Shown here piece after piece: positions 8,854-20,228 of a stretch of 64,000 bases of DNA. Location: positions 38,692-102,691 of the forward strand of contig CAVRZD010000004.1 of the NCBI GenBank assembly GCA_963725645.1. Direction: 5' to 3'. Positions within the stretch are counted from its first letter, which is position 1. The number at the start of each line of letters is the position of its first letter. The translations under genes and the position numbers were made by a program. Source of the stretch: JALYZC01 sp963725645. Lineage in GTDB: Bacteria; Actinomycetota; Thermoleophilia; Solirubrobacterales; Solirubrobacteraceae. The notes below the pieces were generated by a model that had not been told where the DNA came from, made no database searches, and was given only the letters and a program-made list of their open reading frames with translations.

Positions 8854-10676
8854 TCGCCCTCGCCGCGGATGACCTCGAACGGCGCGTCGCGGTTCCAGTC
8901 GATGAACATCTGCATCGTCTCGAGGCTGAACTCCAGCGGCAGGGCGAGGTCCCTCACCTCGTCCTCGAAGCGGGGCGCGCCGACGCGCTCGGCGAAGTCG
9001 TTGAACGCCTCATCGCGGCTCGCGCTCGGCTTCGTAGAGCCGGATCCAGCGCTCGACGGCGTCCGGCACGCGCTTGGCGGGCAGGCGCACCTTCAGCCGC
9101 TTGCCGTAGGCGACCTCGCCGCCCTCGTAGGTGCCGCCGAGGTGGGCGACGTACGCCGGCATCGTCTTGTCGCCGACCTTGATCGAGGCGCCGTAGAAGC
9201 CGATGTTGGCGATGTGGTGCTGGCTGCAGCCGTTCGGGCAGCCGCTCATCTTGATGTGGATGCGCTTGGTCAGCGGATCGTCGATGTCCATCTCCTCGAG
9301 GCGCTCCTGCACGGCCTGGTTGAGCCCCATCGAGCTCGTGATGCCCAGCTTGCACGAGTCGGTGCCGGGGCAGGAGACGACGTCGGTGATCTCGTCCGCG
9401 CCGGCGTCGCCGAGGTCCGAGCGCGGCCAGTCGCTGCCAGACGTCGTAGACGCTCTCGTCGCGGACCCAGCGCAGCACGAGGTTCTGGTGCACGCTCGTG
9501 CGCGCGTAGCCGCCGGTGAAGTCGCGCATGATCTGCGCCAGGCCGCGGAACTGCTCTGGCGTCGAGGTCACCGCGGGTCACCTTGACCTCGACGGTCGAG
9601 AAGCCGTCCTGGCGCTGCGGTCGCACGTTGGATGCCGCAAAGCGGTCGAACTCGCGGTTGTCGCCGTTGGGGCTGCCGGCGCTCGGGGCCGGCGCGGGAG
9701 CGTTCGCCTCCTCGTCGTGCTCGAAGAGCTTCGGCGTGGGGTCGAAGTCGCGCTCGTCGACCCAGTCGCCCTTCAGCTCCTCCTCGACCTGGCTGCGGAG
9801 CTCGTCGATCCCGTACTTGTCGACGAACACCTTGATGCGGGCGCGCGCGCGGTTCTTGCGCAGCCAGTCCTGGCGGTCGAAGATGCGGAACACCGCCTCG
9901 ACGACGCGCAGGTACTCGCCGTTGTCCGCCTCGACGAAGTCGTAGAGCGTCGGCGCGACGCGCGGCATGATCGACGTGCCGCCGCCGATGCGCATCTCGA
10001 AGCCGCGCTTGCCGTCCCTGATCCGCGGGATGTAGGCGACGTCGTGGATGCCCGTGATCGCGCGGTCCTCGTCGGTCGCCGTGAAGGCGGTCTTGACCTT
10101 GCGCGGCATCAGCTGCGTCGTCGGGATGGCGCACGAAGTAGCGCACGTACGCCCCGACGTAGGGCGTCGGGTCGAACAGCTCGCCATCGCACACGCCCGC
10201 CCACGGGTCGCCCGTCACGTTGCGGACCGTGTTCCCGCAACCCTCGCGGCTGGAGAGGTTCGACCTCGCGAGATCCTGCGGATGAACTTGGCCGCATCGG
10301 CGAGCGGGATGTGGTGGAACTGGAAGTTCTGGCGCGTCGTGATGTGGCCCTTGTTGAGCGGAGCCCACTCCTCGGTCGCGTCGGCGAACGCCTCGATCTG
10401 CTCGGGCGTGACGCCGCCGAATGGCAGCTTGACGCGGATCATCTGGACGTCGGCCTGGCGCTGGCCGTAGACGCCCTGCTTGAGGCGGAAGCCGATGAAC
10501 TCGTCCTCGGGCGTGTCGCCGTCGAGGAACTTCTTCGCCTCGGTGTCGAAGTCGTCGAACTCGCGCTCGAGGATCGGGATCACGTGCCCGGGGACGTCCT
10601 CGTAGACCTCGGGGTTCTCGAGCGAGCCCTTCCTGCCCTTCTTCTCGGTCTGGTTGGGGACCGACACTGGTTCCAT
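8841..10676 (-). CDS. sir: Ferredoxin-dependent sulfite reductase (about five frameshifts)
   Basis: Siroheme/[4Fe-4S] enzyme that reduces sulfite to sulfide. It begins MEPVSVPNQTEKKGRKG and, read through frame changes near 10265, 10125, 9570, 9425 and 9015, gives about 610 residues. Visible signatures are GVYGQRQADVQMIRVKLP, REGCGNTVRNVTG, the cluster motifs CPGTDSCKLG and SGCPNGCSQHHIANIGF, and the C-terminus RGEGECAV, which matches the SirA/NirA family of Streptomyces and Mycobacterium. The sequence on each side of every shift continues the family alignment, so each break looks like a single-base error. It is the first gene of the sulfur operon. A nitrite reductase is the main alternative, but the cys context favours sulfite. 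Confidence 0.9.
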
Positions 10677-10760
10677 GCGCGCGCGTGCTCCTCGGCTCGG
10701 GGGCGACGAGCAAATGTATCAAACCGGGTCCGTGTTTTAGGGTATTAGCCCCGAGCGCGC
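10677..10760 (-). promoter_or_regulatory. Probable promoter region of the sulfur-assimilation operon
   Basis: The roughly 100 bases upstream of sir contain an A+T-rich island unusual for this DNA. On the reverse strand it reads CTAATACCCTAAAACACGG and then GGTTTGATACATTTGC. TACATT with CTAAAA 17 bases upstream is a weak -10/-35 match. Since all five downstream genes overlap, this is the only likely entry point for transcription. No operator could be assigned. Confidence 0.3.
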
Positions 10761-10782
10761 GGTCACCGCGCCCCGGTAGCCG

Positions 10783-11007
10783 TCAGCCCCACGGAACCGC
10801 GTCGCCCCAGGGCGCGGGCTCGTCCGGCTCGCGGTTGCTGGCCTCGAGCAGCGCGGCGCGCTGCCACGGGTTGTGCGGCCTGCCCGACGGCGCCGGCGAG
10901 GGTGCCGTCTCGCGCATGAAGCGCTCGAGCGCGGCGACCACGGCGGCTGCCTCCTCGGGCGAGGCCGACGGCGCGACGATCTCGAGCCGGGGGCGGCGGT
11001 TGACCAT
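10783..11007 (-). CDS. Acyl-CoA carboxylase epsilon-like subunit
   Basis: A 74-residue protein. Its N-terminal part, RLEIVAPSASPEEAAAVVAAL, matches the actinobacterial AccE/PccE pattern of a short beta-strand then a helix beginning PEE, and the centre has the characteristic W-x-x-A-A-L segment (NPWQRAALLEASN). In Streptomyces and Mycobacterium such small proteins bind and stabilise the AccA-AccD carboxylase. Here it is separated from both the alpha gene (0.6-2.4 kb) and the beta gene (13.7-15.2 kb). The assignment rests on length and these short patterns, so it is likely but not certain. Confidence 0.7.
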   Translation of the reverse strand: MVNRRPRLEIVAPSASPEEAAAVVAALERFMRETAPSPAPSGRPHNPWQRAALLEASNREPDEPAPWGDAVPWG

Positions 11008-11033
11008 CGCGCGGAGGGTATCGTCGCGCGCCC

Positions 11034-11981
11034 ATGGCCGAGCTGCCGGTACTGGCCGAGGAGGCGGTGCTTGCCGCCGTCTCGCCCGCCGAGGCGATCG
11101 AGCGGGTCCGCGAGGCGTTCCTGCGTCACCACGCCGGCGAGTGGACCATGCCCGCGAAGGTCTACCTCCCCAGTCCGCCGCACGGCGACTTCCGGGCGAT
11201 GCCGGCCCGCGGCGACGGCCTCGCGCTGCTGAAGTGGGTCACGTCCTTCCCGGGGAACCCCGCGCGCGGCCTGCCGACGGTCACCGGCGTGATCTGCCTC
11301 TCGGACGCCGGGACCGGCGAGCCGCTGATGCTGCTGGACGCGCGATCGGTGACGGCGCTCCGCACCGGCGCCGCGGCCGCCGTCGCGGCCGGTGCGCTGG
11401 CCCGCGACGGCGCCGCCTCGGTCGGCCTCGTCGGCTGTGGGCTCCACGGGCTCTGGACGGGTCGGTGCCTGGCGGCGGCGGGATATTCGGAGGGCGTCGC
11501 GCACGACCCGGATGCGGCGGCCGCCGCGCGGGTGGCCGGCGAGCTTGGGTGGGAGGAGGGCTCGCTGGCCCAGGCGCTCGCGTGCGACGTCGTCTGCTGC
11601 GTCACCCCCGGCGCTGCTCCCGTGGTCGAGGCCGGCGACCTGCGGCCTGGGCTGCACCTGAACATGCTCGGCGCCGACGGCCCCGGCAAGGCGGAGGCCA
11701 CGCCGGCCGCCGTGGCGTCGTGCGCGCTGTTCTGCGACGAGTGGGAGCAGGCCGCCCACGGCGGCGAGCTGACCGGCGCGGTCGAGGCGGGCCTGATCGC
11801 CCGCGAGCAGGTCACCGACCTCGGCGCAGTCCTCGCCGGTGACGCTCGGGGCCGCCCCGGGCCCGACGCGGTGACGCTGTTCGACTCGACCGGCCTCGCG
11901 ATCCAGGACCTCGCCGTGGCCGGCGCAGCCCACCGCGCCTGGCGCGAGGGCCGGGTCGACGCGCAGACCGTGCGGCTCTAG
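11034..11981 (+). CDS. Ornithine cyclodeaminase / mu-crystallin family dehydrogenase
   Basis: A 315-residue NAD(P)-dependent enzyme of the OCD/mu-crystallin family, which includes ornithine cyclodeaminase, alanine dehydrogenases and ketimine reductases. The substrate-side segment is MPAKVYLPSP...FRAMPA and the LLDARSVTALRTGAAAAVAA helix precedes the Rossmann motif VGLVGCGLHG near residue 135. The C-terminal region has the family's TLFDSTGLAIQDLAVA. The start at 11034 (ATG, MAELPVLAEEAV) is divergent from and 26 bases from the epsilon-like gene. The exact substrate cannot be read from the sequence. Confidence 0.88.
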   Translation: MAELPVLAEEAVLAAVSPAEAIERVREAFLRHHAGEWTMPAKVYLPSPPHGDFRAMPARGDGLALLKWVTSFPGNPARGLPTVTGVICLSDAGTGEPLMLLDARSVTALRTGAAAAVAAGALARDGAASVGLVGCGLHGLWTGRCLAAAGYSEGVAHDPDAAAAARVAGELGWEEGSLAQALACDVVCCVTPGAAPVVEAGDLRPGLHLNMLGADGPGKAEATPAAVASCALFCDEWEQAAHGGELTGAVEAGLIAREQVTDLGAVLAGDARGRPGPDAVTLFDSTGLAIQDLAVAGAAHRAWREGRVDAQTVRL

Positions 11982-12743
11982 CTAGCGCGGCCGTCGTTCC
12001 TGCTCGAACATCCGCAGCGCGAACTGTCCGGCGGGGTGCTCGCGCAGTGTGCGCACCTTGGCCGCGGCCGCGGGCGGAAGCTCGTCCGGCTGTGGCAGCG
12101 GGATCCCCCACTGCGGCGGCACGAGCACGGCCCCGGCAAGCGCCGCAAAGGTCAGGTCGGCCGCCGTGAAGCGCTCGCCGACCAGGTATGACCGCCCGTC
12201 GGCGAGCCGCGCGGCGACCCGGTCGAATGTTGCATCGACCCGCCGCTCGGACTCCGCTGCGGCGTCGGCGCTGACCCCGAGCTTGCGCGAGATGAACCGC
12301 CCCATGAGGCCGAACAGCGGCGGCAGGGCGCGTCGCTCCCAGCCGGGCACTCCCGCACACCCATACTTCGCCGCCAGGTCGGGGCGGTCGAGGATGTGGT
12401 GGTACATCCACAGCCGGCCATGCGGGCCGAGGTCCTCGTCGAAGTCGCGCTCGAGCGCGAAGATCTCCTCCCGGTCGCCGGGCCCGTCGCCGTACAGGCC
12501 GAGCTCCGGCGGGCCGTGCCCGCTCGCGTAGGCGACGACGTCGGCCGACTCGCCGAGCACGCCCGCGTCGTCGGTGACGAGCACGGGCGTGGTCCCATTG
12601 CCGCCCGCGCGTTTCGAGGCGATCACGTGGATGCCCTGGAGGTGCGCCTGCTCCTGGTACTCGACGCCGGCGCGATCCAGCGCCCAGCGGCCCTTCTCGC
12701 AGTAATGGCTGATCGGGATCGTGATCAGCCGGCGAGGGGGCAT
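11982..12743 (-). CDS. Glutathione S-transferase-like protein
   Basis: A 253-residue protein with a thioredoxin-fold N-terminus containing ITIPISHYCEKGRWALDRAG, where SHYCEK(G/A)RW is a recurrent GST-like motif, and an all-helical C-terminal half with the GST_C segment YLVGERFTAADLTFAALAG. Actinobacteria usually lack glutathione, so the thiol partner or substrate is uncertain. I chose the ATG at 12741-12743 because it directly precedes the first beta-strand; upstream in-frame sequence is low complexity. It ends next to the OCD-family gene, convergent with it. Confidence 0.85.
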   Translation of the reverse strand: MPPRRLITIPISHYCEKGRWALDRAGVEYQEQAHLQGIHVIASKRAGGNGTTPVLVTDDAGVLGESADVVAYASGHGPPELGLYGDGPGDREEIFALERDFDEDLGPHGRLWMYHHILDRPDLAAKYGCAGVPGWERRALPPLFGLMGRFISRKLGVSADAAAESERRVDATFDRVAARLADGRSYLVGERFTAADLTFAALAGAVLVPPQWGIPLPQPDELPPAAAAKVRTLREHPAGQFALRMFEQERRPR

Positions 12744-12752
12744 GCGGGAAGT

Positions 12753-13640
12753 ATGCGCCAAAGCGTGCGCGGAACCTCGACCAACGACGCATTGAGAGGA
12801 TGCGTTTCGAACGGCAAGGCCTGGGGTTCGGCCGAGAGGATCGCGCAGCGCCTCGGCCGGGGCTATCTCCGCGGGTTGCACCGAGGGGTCTACGCGGTCG
12901 GGTATCGACAGCTACGGCGGGAAGGCCGCCTACTCGCAGGCGTTCTGGCCTGCGGGCGCGACGCGGTTCTGAGCCACCGGTCGGCAGCCGCGCTGTGGGA
13001 TCTTCGTCCCACGACGCGTCCGACGATCGACGTCACGGCGCCGCGAACACGGCACCGCCGACGCGGGATCGACCTTCACCTCTCTCGACGCCTCGAGCCC
13101 GATCAGCGAACCGTCGTTGAGGGGATCCCGTGCACCACCGTCGCGCGCACCCTCGTCGACCTCGCCGCCGTCCTCGAGAGGACGGGCCTCGAGCGAGCCT
13201 GGGCCCGCGCCGCGATGCTCGGTCTCCTCGATGTCCGGCACGTCCAGCAGGTGCTGGCGAGCGGGCACGGCCGCCGCGGCGCGGGCGTCGTACGAAAGCT
13301 GCTCGCCGAGGAAGGCGCCGACGTGGTCACCCGCAGCCAGCTCGAGAAGCGCTTTCTCACGCTGTGTCGAGCCGCTGCGCTGCCGCTCCCGGAGGTCAAC
13401 AACCGCGTCGAGGCCAACGGCGCCATGTACGAGGTCGATTTCCTCTGGCGTGAGCAGCGCCTCGTCGCCGAGACCGACGGCTGGGGCTCGCACCACACCC
13501 GCGCGGCATTCGAGTCCGACCGCCGCCGCGACGCCGACCTCCTCGTCGCCGGCCTCCGGGTCGTGCATTTCACCTGGCGGCAGGTCAGCCGCGAGGCGCG
13601 TGCTGTTGAGGCAACGCCGGCCAGGCTGCTCAATGCCTGA
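12753..13640 (+). CDS. AbiEi-antitoxin-like / DUF559 endonuclease-fold protein
   Basis: About 295 residues. The N-terminal part has the wing motif LRGLHRGVYAVG followed by GRLLAGVLACGRDAVLSHRSAAALW, as in AbiEi-type winged-helix proteins. The C-terminal part has the very-short-patch-repair/DUF559 fold: EVNNRVEANGAMYEVDFLW, then RLVAETDGW, then RRRDADLLVAGLRVVHFTW, with the Glu/Asp residues expected of the nuclease core. Such two-domain proteins are common and multicopy in actinobacteria, and their role is unproven. No toxin-like partner is adjacent. The start is uncertain: the ATG at 12753 lies 9 bases from the divergent GST gene, a later TTG is possible, and the N-terminal helix looks short for the family. 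Confidence 0.7.
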   Translation: MRQSVRGTSTNDALRGCVSNGKAWGSAERIAQRLGRGYLRGLHRGVYAVGYRQLRREGRLLAGVLACGRDAVLSHRSAAALWDLRPTTRPTIDVTAPRTRHRRRGIDLHLSRRLEPDQRTVVEGIPCTTVARTLVDLAAVLERTGLERAWARAAMLGLLDVRHVQQVLASGHGRRGAGVVRKLLAEEGADVVTRSQLEKRFLTLCRAAALPLPEVNNRVEANGAMYEVDFLWREQRLVAETDGWGSHHTRAAFESDRRRDADLLVAGLRVVHFTWRQVSREARAVEATPARLLNA

Positions 13641-13651
13641 GCAACCAGGCC

Positions 13652-15220
<1,569 letters not shown>

Positions 15221-15253
15221 GGGGCGCCGGAGTCTAGCCGTCCGCCGGTGGCG

Positions 15254-15913
15254 TCAGGACCGCGAGAACGGGCGGTGATGGGCCGCGCCGAGGTGGTCGA
15301 GCACGTCCGCGAGGACGCCCGCGGCGCGGTCGGCGTCCAACTCCGGCTCCTCGGCCGGCGGCGGCGCGGACGGGGCGGGCCGCTCGGGGAAGCGGCACGC
15401 GACGACCGCGTGCACGACCCGCAGCTCGTAGGGCTCCGGGGGCGGGGCCGGCTCGGGCTCGGGCTCCACGGGCAGCTCGGGCTCGGGGGCGGCGGCGCGG
15501 CGGAACAGGCGGGTGAAGAAGCCCGGACGCGGGGCAGGCGCCTCCTCCGCGGGCTCGGGCTCCGGCTCAGGCTCGGGCTCGGGGGGCGGCTCGATCCGCA
15601 CGATCTCCTCGTCCACCACCGCAACGGCGTAGTCGACGTGCTCGGGCGGCTCCGGCACCGGGAGCGGCTCGGGCTCCGGAACGGTGATCCGGGCGCTCAG
15701 CGACACCTGCGTGCCCCAGCCCGATGCGGCGATCGTCACGGTCCCGCGCACCTGCTCGCCCTCCCAGGCCACCGTGGTCTCGGGCTCGGTCCTCGTGATC
15801 CGGATCTCGCCGAACTCCCCGAGGTGGCCGGAGAGCGACTCGGGGTCGCTGAGCTCGGCCCACAGCTCCGGCGGGGACTTCACGAGGGTGCGATGCGCCT
15901 GGACCTCGGCCAT
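15254..15913 (-). CDS. SRPBCC-like protein with Pro/Glu-rich repeat linker
   Basis: A 219-residue protein. Residues 1-75 (LVKSPPELWAELSDPESL, then ITRTEPETTVAWEGEQVRG) look like a START/SRPBCC-type small-molecule-binding fold. The middle has two runs of alternating Pro and Glu (EPEPEPEPEPAEE and a second Pro/Glu block) around an aromatic-basic patch GFFTRLFRR. The end is a short helix (GVLADVLDHLGAAHH). The repeat comes from a GGCTCG-like hexamer iterated in the DNA near 15450-15600. No signal peptide is visible. Function unknown; it lies between carboxylase and mutase genes. Confidence 0.65.
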   Translation of the reverse strand: MAEVQAHRTLVKSPPELWAELSDPESLSGHLGEFGEIRITRTEPETTVAWEGEQVRGTVTIAASGWGTQVSLSARITVPEPEPLPVPEPPEHVDYAVAVVDEEIVRIEPPPEPEPEPEPEPAEEAPAPRPGFFTRLFRRAAAPEPELPVEPEPEPAPPPEPYELRVVHAVVACRFPERPAPSAPPPAEEPELDADRAAGVLADVLDHLGAAHHRPFSRS

Positions 15914-15971
15914 CGCACTCCGATTCGCCCGTGCCCGCGCGATCCCTTCCGATGTTCTCGGACGGGCGACG

Positions 15972-16469
15972 CTATGTGAACACGCCGCGCGCGCCGAGCA
16001 CCATCAAGAGGACGCTGACGAGCACGAGCAGGCTGGACAACGCCCCCACCCGGGCGACCTGAACAGCGAGGGCCTCGTACTCCTCGCTCAACTTGCCGGC
16101 CGCGAGATCACGTTCAGCCAGCTCGCCGAGCCGTCGTTCCCGCGGGGAGAAGAACGCGCCGCCGAGGCCCAGGAGCACGAGGATGGCGAGCAGGCCGAAC
16201 CCCACCCACCAGTCCTTCATGTCGAAGGGGCCGTCGCTGGACAGCGCGAGGTAGAGGCCGGCGAGCAGCACGATCGCGGCCGACGGCGTGATGATCTTCT
16301 TCCCGATCTCCCCCTGTAGGCGGTGCAGCCAGGGGAGCTTGTCCGGCGCCGTCCGCGTCGTCAGCGGCACGATCAGCGGGTACACGAACGTCACGCCGAA
16401 CGCCGTGACGACGGTGGCGATGTGGATGAAGACGACGATGTCGTAGAAGCGCAGCGCGGTGGCAAACAT
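15972..16469 (-). CDS. DUF2269-type integral membrane protein
   Basis: A 165-residue protein with four hydrophobic segments: IVVFIHIATVVTAFGVTFVY, IITPSAAIVLLAGLYLAL, WWVGFGLLAILVLLGLGGAF and SSLLVLVSVLLMVLG. The early FIH...AFGVTF pattern is typical of DUF2269 small membrane proteins, which are widespread and uncharacterised. A charged helix (SPRERRLGELAERDLAAG) lies between segments three and four. The ATG at 16467-16469 directly precedes the first helix. It is downstream of the mutase gene on the same strand, 30 bases away. Confidence 0.75.
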   Translation of the reverse strand: MFATALRFYDIVVFIHIATVVTAFGVTFVYPLIVPLTTRTAPDKLPWLHRLQGEIGKKIITPSAAIVLLAGLYLALSSDGPFDMKDWWVGFGLLAILVLLGLGGAFFSPRERRLGELAERDLAAGKLSEEYEALAVQVARVGALSSLLVLVSVLLMVLGARGVFT

Positions 16470-16499
16470 GAGGCGGCACCCTAGCGGGCGCCGCGGCGC

Positions 16500-18113
<1,614 letters not shown>

Positions 18114-18123
18114 GTGCCAGAGG

Positions 18124-18825
18124 TTACTTCGCGAGGCCCGCGGGACGGCACGTCGCGGTGCGGTGGAACGGCCCGTCGGAGAGCTCGATGAGCTCGAGGC
18201 CCGCCACCGCGAGCATGCCGCGGAGGCCCGACGGCGTGATGCCCCACCACCAGTTGGCGTAGCCGGCCTCGGGCTCGAAGGGCGTCGTGACGCCGGTCCG
18301 CTCGCCCGGCCGGACCGCGGCGTAGTCGGCACGCCCGGCGGCGTCGAGCGCGGGGTACAGGACGCAGGCCCCCGGGAGGCCCGGGACCTCCGGCAGGGTC
18401 TCGGTCGACAGCAGGAGCGTCTCGCCGGTCAGCTCGCGCAGGCGTCGGAGCGTGAGCATCGGGTCCGGCACGTGGTAGAGCACGCCGTAGCACCACACGA
18501 CGTCGTGCCGGCCGGCCTCGGCGATGGTCGCCGGGTCATGCACGTCGCCCTGCACGAAGCGCACGCCCGACGACCGACGCGCGTGCTCGGCCTCGAACTG
18601 CGGCGTCGGCGCCATGACATCGATGCCCGTGACCCGCGTCGCGCCGGCGTCCTCGGCGAGGAAGGCGATGCCGCCGTGCACGTTCCACATGCAGCCCACA
18701 TCCAGGAAGCTGCGGCCCGGCGCATGTCGGCGCACGAGGTCCTCGCGCGGGCGCTCGCCGCCGCGGCGCAGCCGGCGGCGCCGCAGCCGCCCCGCCGTGA
18801 CCAGTGCGCGCGCCAGCAGGGGCAT
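18124..18825 (-). CDS. Class I SAM-dependent methyltransferase
   Basis: A 233-residue protein with the Rossmann methyltransferase motifs FLDVGCMWNVHGGIAFLAE (motif I), VTGIDVMAPTPQFEAEH (motif II region) and HDVVWCYGVLYHVPDP (motif IV), resembling ubiquinone/tRNA-type small methyltransferases. Motif I is DVGCMWNVHG rather than the usual DxGxGxG, slightly divergent. The ATG at 18823-18825 is preferred; a TTG at 18837 is also in frame. It starts 20 bases from the divergent selA start, so the two may share a promoter region. Substrate unknown. Confidence 0.8.
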   Translation of the reverse strand: MPLLARALVTAGRLRRRRLRRGGERPREDLVRRHAPGRSFLDVGCMWNVHGGIAFLAEDAGATRVTGIDVMAPTPQFEAEHARRSSGVRFVQGDVHDPATIAEAGRHDVVWCYGVLYHVPDPMLTLRRLRELTGETLLLSTETLPEVPGLPGACVLYPALDAAGRADYAAVRPGERTGVTTPFEPEAGYANWWWGITPSGLRGMLAVAGLELIELSDGPFHRTATCRPAGLAK

Positions 18826-18845
18826 CGCGCGGCACAATAGTCAGC

Positions 18846-20228
18846 GTGTCCGCTTCCGATGACCTCCGGGACACCCTACGCCGGCTGCCCTCGGTGGAGG
18901 AGCTCGCCGGGCGGCTGCCGGCGTCCCACGCGCCCGCGGTGGCGGCGGCCCGCGAGGCGATCGACGCGCGGCGCGCCGAACTGCTGGCCGGCGACGCCGG
19001 CGACGCCGATCTGGTGGCGCGCGCCCGCGCCGCGCTCGCGCGCGGAGAGCGGCCGTCGCTGCGCCGGGTGCTCAACGCCACCGGCGTGATCGTCCACACC
19101 AACCTCGGGCGCGCACCGCTGGCGGTCGAGGCGCGGGCCGCCGCGGCCCGTGCGGGCGAGGGCTACGCCAACCTCGAGCTCGACCTGGACGCCGGGCGGC
19201 GGGGATCGCGGCAGGCGCACGTGGGGCGCCTGCTGTGCGAGCTGACCGGTGCCGAGGCCGCGCTCGCCGTCAACAACGGCGCCGCGGCGGTGCTGCTCGC
19301 GGCCGCGGCCCTCGCGGGTCCACGCGATCCGGGCGCGGAGCCCGGCCGCGACGTCATCGTCTCCCGCGGCCAGCTCGTCGAGATCGGGGGAGCGTTCCGC
19401 GTCCCCGAGGTCGTCGCGCAGTCCGGCGCGCGGCTGGTCGAGGTCGGGACCACGAACCGCACCCGCCTCGAGGACTACGAGCGGGCGATCGGCGTGGACA
19501 CCGGCGCGATCCTCCGGGCCCATCCCTCGAACTTCCGCACGCTCGGGTTCACGGCCGAGGTCGAGATCGAGGCGCTGTGCGCGCTCGGGCCACCGGTGAT
19601 CGACGACCTCGGCTCCGGCGCGCTCGCCGAGGGGGTGGCCGCGCTGCGCGACGAGCCGCCCGTGCGCCGCTCCGTGCTCGCGGGCGCGGCGCTCACCTGC
19701 TTCTCGGGGGACAAGCTGCTCGGCGGCCCCCAGGCCGGGCTGCTGGTCGGGGGCGCGGACGCGGTCGCGGCCACGCGCGATCACCCCCTCGCGCGTGCGA
19801 TGCGGATCGACAAGCTGTCCCTCGCCGCGCTGGAGGCGACCCTGCGGCTGTACCGGGACCCGGCTCGCGCCCGGCGCGAGATCCCGGTCCTGGCGATGCT
19901 CGAGGCCTCCGAGGAGGTGCTGGACGCGCGGGCCCGGCGGCTGGCGGCGGCGATCGCCCACGGCGGCGTGGAGGTCACCCGCGCCGTCGCGAAGGTCGGC
20001 GGCGGCGCGCTCCCGCTGCTCGAGCTCGAGGGCCCGGTGGTCGCGGTCGACCCCGGCGCGCAGGGGGCGGACGCGCTCGCGGCCCGGCTGCGGGCCGGGG
20101 ACGAGCCGGTCGTCGGGCGGGTGCAGGGTGGCCGCCTGCTGCTGGACCCGCGCACCCTGACCGATGAGGAGGCCGAGGCCGCGGGGGCACGGGTCGGCGC
20201 GGCTCTCCGCATGCCACCCGATGGGTGA
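18846..20228 (+). CDS. selA: L-seryl-tRNA(Sec) selenium transferase
   Basis: PLP enzyme converting Ser-tRNA(Sec) to Sec-tRNA(Sec) using selenophosphate. The 460-residue protein starts at GTG 18846 (VSASDDLRDTLRRLPSVEEL). It has the family segments RRVLNATGVIVHTNLGRAPL, GSRQAHVGRLLCELTGAEAA, VNNGAAAVLLAAAAL and the PLP-lysine region LTCFSGDKLLGGPQAG. Length and order match bacterial SelA. The stop overlaps the selB start by eight bases, so the two are translationally coupled. No selC (tRNA-Sec) or selD is seen in the window. Confidence 0.96.
   Translation: MSASDDLRDTLRRLPSVEELAGRLPASHAPAVAAAREAIDARRAELLAGDAGDADLVARARAALARGERPSLRRVLNATGVIVHTNLGRAPLAVEARAAAARAGEGYANLELDLDAGRRGSRQAHVGRLLCELTGAEAALAVNNGAAAVLLAAAALAGPRDPGAEPGRDVIVSRGQLVEIGGAFRVPEVVAQSGARLVEVGTTNRTRLEDYERAIGVDTGAILRAHPSNFRTLGFTAEVEIEALCALGPPVIDDLGSGALAEGVAALRDEPPVRRSVLAGAALTCFSGDKLLGGPQAGLLVGGADAVAATRDHPLARAMRIDKLSLAALEATLRLYRDPARARREIPVLAMLEASEEVLDARARRLAAAIAHGGVEVTRAVAKVGGGALPLLELEGPVVAVDPGAQGADALAARLRAGDEPVVGRVQGGRLLLDPRTLTDEEAEAAGARVGAALRMPPDG

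Noticed and set aside
8995..9030. In-frame TGA near the sir 3' end as a selenocysteine codon
   Set aside because: The residues after the TGA make no sense in that frame, while the next frame continues the family sequence to GEGECAV; it is a frameshift.
15450..15600. Tandem hexamer-like repeat as a stand-alone repeat element
   Set aside because: It lies wholly within the 15254-15913 gene and encodes Pro-Glu spacers, so it is recorded there.
18800..18850. tRNA-Sec (selC) next to selA
   Set aside because: The 20-base gap between selA and the divergent methyltransferase is too small, and no long extra-arm tRNA was found around the pair.
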